Below are positions 60,981-64,000 of a DNA stretch of 64,000 nucleotides, one piece after another. This DNA is from Melampsora larici-populina 98AG31 (taxonomy: Eukaryota; Basidiomycota; Pucciniomycetes; Pucciniales; Melampsoraceae). Location: NCBI RefSeq assembly GCF_000204055.1, contig NW_006768815.1:310001-374000 (forward strand), in the 5' to 3' direction. The stretch's first letter is position 1, and every line of letters starts with the position of its first letter. The position numbers were made by a program, and so were the translations under genes. Below the pieces are notes generated by a model. The model was not told the origin of the DNA, made no database searches, and worked only from the letters and a program-made list of their open reading frames with translations.

Positions 60981-61268
60981 TATGGCGTTCAAACATGCGC
61001 GAGAAATTTGCAAGTTGTGAGAAAGTTCTGTGCAAGTTCTTTTAAACATCTTGCATAGAACTTCCACAAAACTTGCAGACTTAAGAAAGTTATGTGTGAA
61101 CCTAGGCTTCCCCGCTTTGAGGACTCAGTTTGCCCTTGATGAGATACATACAGCAGGGGGTTGTGAAAAAATTAATTAAGCAAGATCCGTGCAAGATTTC
61201 TTGCACGGATCTTGCACGGATCTTGCACATCGGTTTTGCAAATTTCTTGCACATGTTTGAACGCCATA
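60981..61268. mobile_element. MITE-like foldback element with TA target site
   Basis: Terminal inverted repeats of 33 bp (60981-61013 and 61236-61268) match at 31 positions and begin TATGGCG. TA at each end could be the target duplication of a Tc1/mariner-like or related element. Two further hairpins lie inside: arms 61008-61036/61050-61078 (imperfect) and 61180-61195/61200-61215 (perfect 16-bp stem, 4-nt loop). There is no coding capacity. Confidence 0.7.
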
Positions 61269-61536
61269 ATTGTTCAAACCTCTATTCAGTCTCAGATCAG
61301 TTCTTTTTTTGGTTTGTTATTGAAAAGGCGTGCCTGGCATGCCCCAGTCCCGAGAGCCACGCGCTTTGTTAAGGGTGGTGTTATGTTTAAGCTGCACTGT
61401 TATAGTTATGCGATACAGATCACGTGATGGGCTCTGAGGTGAAAGGTGATCTGAAAATTTTGGAGTCTCGTGCAATTGGCTTCACCACATTCTTCAAACA
61501 ACTTGCTCGTCAATCATCAAAAGTACACAAACATTG

Positions 61537-62548
61537 ATGGCCAACTCAGGCTCAGGTTCGAAAGCCAACATCAAGGCCGTCATCTTTGACATGGTAAGTC
61601 TCTAGCTGATCTTCTCCAGACCTAATTCCAGAAAGTTTAAACTGACATTCATAATTTTTTTTCAGGACGGCTTACTGATAGATTCTGAGGTCAAGATTCT
61701 ATGGACCTAAACAAACCCCGAAATCTGTGAAACTTAACCCATAAATTTTTGTTAACAACAGACCATTTATACCACCATCACTAACGAGATCCTAGGACCA
61801 TTCAATAAACAACTTACTTGGGAAATCAAAGCTTCTTTAATGGGTAGACCAGCATTTGAATCGGCTGCTTTACTTGTTAAAAAGACAGACATACCGATCT
61901 CAGGAGAAGAGTTTACATCTAAAATGAAATCTCGTCAACTTGAAATGTTTCCGAATGTTAAACCGATGCCAGGTGCTGAGCGACTTGTTGAAAATCTTCA
62001 CAAAAATGGAATACCCATGGCGGTATGTACACATAGTCACTATTGATTGATAGATTTCAGTGATCTTGAATTTTACTTGATGAAACCATTGCTTTCTCAT
62101 TCAGATCGCCACTGGATCAATTCGTCAAAACTTTGATCTCAAAACCTCTAATCTAAAGAACTTATTTGCCAAGTTTGGTCAAAACGTAATATGTGGAGAC
62201 TCACCTGAGATGAAACGAGGAAAACCAGATCCAGATCCATTCCTTTTGGCTGCCAAGAAGTTCCTCGGCTTAGAAATCTCACCAGACCATCAAGGCAACT
62301 TTAATCCTTTGAATCAAACTCAACTTGATCAATTAAAAGGTTTACGTCCAGATGAGATCTTAGTCTTTGAAGATGGTATACCAGGAGTTCGAGCAGCTAA
62401 AGCAGCTGGTATGCGAGTGATTTGGGTACCTGATCCAGAACTTAAGAAACTACAACTTTCTCAAGGTATGGAAGTAGTTGAAGCTGATGAAGTCCTTGAC
62501 TCTCTTGAAGAGTGGGATGGGGCAAAATGGGGCTTACCACCTCTATAG
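61537..62548 (+). CDS. HAD-superfamily phosphatase (pseudouridine-5'-phosphatase/HDHD1-like)
   Basis: Four exons (61537-61593, 61666-61689, 61762-62022, 62105-62548) give 261 residues. All HAD motifs are present: motif I FDMDGLLIDSE (nucleophile and acid Asp), motif II ATGS, motif III KRGKPDPDPFLLAAKK (Lys) and motif IV VFEDGIPGVRAAKAAGM (acidic pair). An alpha-helical C1 cap (EFTSKMKSRQLEMFPNVKPM) sits between I and II. This arrangement fits the HDHD1/GS1 and glycerol-3-phosphate/2-deoxyglucose-6-phosphate phosphatase branch; the substrate cannot be chosen from sequence. The second exon is only 24 nt (DGLLIDSE) and carries the second catalytic Asp. Cytosolic, with no targeting signal. Confidence 0.9.
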
Positions 62549-63889
62549 TAAGATGGTCAGGACGATTCAAGCAGATATCTCAGCGATCTTGGGTGCGAAC
62601 TTTCCGAAGCATACCCTTTTGTATCTTGCCCCTGGTCTGATATATAGTATCTTGATGTCAATTCATGTATGTGTCCTCTGACTCTCAATGAAATGGTCAA
62701 ATTGAGAAGAACACTGCCCAACACCCTGAAATGGTTTTTGAGGGATCTTTGACCACCAATTCATTCCTACATTAGCCCAATGAGTCATATCCAATCACCA
62801 TTATGACCTCTCCATCACATCCCAAGTACATGGTACATGAAGGAACCCAAGCAGAGTCAAACCCTTCAAATCATGTAGTCTGTATGCGGAATTTGACAGA
62901 ACTTTCATAGAATCATTGAAGCACAGCAAAAGGGTTTTCAACTTGCTGACCAGAAATGACAAAAGAGCTCTAGAAGTAAGATATAGTGAAGCATCATTGC
63001 ATACTTTTCTGAATATTAGCCTCTAAACATGTACACAGTCTCTGTCCTTTTGAAGTGGCGAAAACCAGGCTTTGAACTGCAAAGCTCAGGATTGATTTTG
63101 ATATTTCTTCAGGCTTACCAGACATGGCAGAGAGGTGTAGAAGCATTATAACTCGGCACGAGGATGTCGAAAGGTGATTGAGATTGATCAATGCAAACAC
63201 TTGTTAGAATGCTTGAGACTGTCGGTCACCAGTGGGTAAGCACCGGCTGGACTGTGTTTATTGTGGTGATGTCACTCTGCGGCCCAAGATGACTGGCAGG
63301 CTCACAAGGTCAGGAGCCAGACCTGGCTTTATGCAAGGCATACTTACGCCATGTGACTAATGCTCAAGAATTACACAGTTCTCGTCGGTCATTGGAGGCT
63401 TCACTGGACAAGTGTGTATAGCCATCGGTAAAGCAAGCATAACAGAGGTCACAAAGTCTGCGCGCGTGACTTGGTGAGACACGCAAGCTGATTGGATCAA
63501 TGAACAGGTCATTATCGTGAAGGGAAAAGGTAAATCAAAAGAATAAATTGCTACTCAGTCTAAATCGAATTCAACGGGTGGAAAGAAATGAAACTTGACA
63601 CGACTCAGTACCATCAACAACGCAAGTGAGGAGAAGTGATCTCAATAACAAGTTCCTGGTGAAATTTTGATTACCAAGCAGAATCGAAACAAAGGGTCCA
63701 TTGTTTATTCACTTCCAGGAACAAAATTATAAGAGAAGATCAAACAGAATAAAAATCAATTACAACGAGGATGTATCCAAGTAGCATCAGATCACATCCG
63801 CTCCAAGTAAAGAGATGACTGCGAGTTCTCAAAACATGAAGCGAAGCGGCACACTAGGAGACAGCAAGTTGAAGGTAAAATCCAACTTC
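62549..63889. other. Intergenic
   Basis: No gene recognised. Contains the 3' flanks of the phosphatase (plus) and of the gene ending at 63890 (minus). Confidence 0.45.
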
Positions 63890-63941
63890 TCATGCAAAGA
63901 CAGCGACGGCAGCAGCAACGGCAACAGCCATGATTCCAGCA
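63890..63941 (-). CDS. Last exon of a minus-strand gene with a hydrophobic C-terminal tail (partial)
   Basis: After a good acceptor (CCGCAG on the minus strand) the exon reads AGIMAVAVAAAVAVFA then stop at 63890. A short Ala/Val-rich C-terminal helix with no residues after it is the usual shape of a GPI-anchor signal of a secreted wall or membrane protein. The rest of the gene is beyond the window or in small unresolved exons to its right. Confidence 0.45.
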
Positions 63942-64000
63942 CTGCGGAGTCAATAGGAAAGTATTAGCTGTAGAGATATAGCAGTGATAGATAGTAGACA

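Larger units (their letters stand above)
51250..61400. mobile_element. Transposon block, possibly one composite large element
   Basis: GC-rich stretches bound the block on both sides (about 51270-51480 and 60650-60940). Inside are a transposase-like gene, a Gag-like fragment, a coiled-coil gene of multicopy type, an LTR-like insert and a MITE-like element. I found no terminal inverted repeats for the whole block, so a nest of unrelated insertions is as likely as one element. Confidence 0.45.

Noticed and set aside
1..64000. tRNA, rRNA and CRISPR features
   Set aside because: No cloverleaf with A and B boxes, ribosomal sequence or regular spacer array was noticed by reading. A covariance-model scan could still find a tRNA I missed.

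Overview
This is nuclear DNA of a filamentous basidiomycete, most probably a rust fungus (Pucciniales). The genes are broken by many short GT-AG introns. Housekeeping genes lie among secreted proteins without recognisable families, and AT-rich intergenic DNA surrounds a block of degraded transposons of a kind common in rusts and other basidiomycetes. The taxon is inferred from gene style. Nothing bacterial (operons, Shine-Dalgarno sites, CRISPR) was seen. Exon structures were built by hand: reading frame was followed across splice sites and exon lengths were checked for phase.

Layout. 0-5.4 kb: a pICln-like snRNP assembly chaperone (minus) divergent from an inositol monophosphatase (plus, 7 exons), then a 524-residue protein with seven predicted membrane segments (minus, 9 exons). 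5.4-8.7 kb: no convincing gene. 8.7-17 kb: three predicted secreted proteins on the plus strand. They are a 244-residue protein with a possible tubby/LURP-like fold, a 438-residue protein with one clear and one degenerate double-psi beta-barrel domain, and an intronless 675-residue protein of unknown family. 17.2-22 kb: symplekin/Pta1, the scaffold of mRNA 3'-end processing. 23.2-24.2 kb: a five-exon cysteine-rich secreted protein.

25.7-40.5 kb: two full-length PDR/ABCG multidrug-type ABC transporters in tail-to-tail orientation, clear duplicates separated by 2 kb of AT-rich DNA. 41.8-47.3 kb: a Qa-SNARE (endosomal or vacuolar syntaxin type) and a secreted sedolisin (tripeptidyl-peptidase type). 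48.1-49.2 kb: a decayed copy of the 675-residue secreted protein. 50.5 kb: a 97-residue cysteine-rich secreted protein.

51.2-61.4 kb: a transposon block. A large transposase-like gene is interrupted by a stop codon, a frame break and a ~0.94 kb insertion. An LTR-like insert is flanked by perfect 43-bp direct repeats, and a Gag-like fragment lies beside it. A multicopy-type coiled-coil gene follows. GC-rich DNA marks both ends, and a multi-hairpin MITE-like element lies at the right end. 61.5-62.5 kb: a HAD phosphatase of the pseudouridine/sugar-phosphatase type. At the right edge is the last exon of a minus-strand gene with a hydrophobic, GPI-anchor-like tail.

There is no operon logic. The common theme is secretion and export: six predicted secreted proteins (including the sedolisin and excluding the pseudogene), two drug-type pumps and a SNARE, next to transposon-rich DNA.
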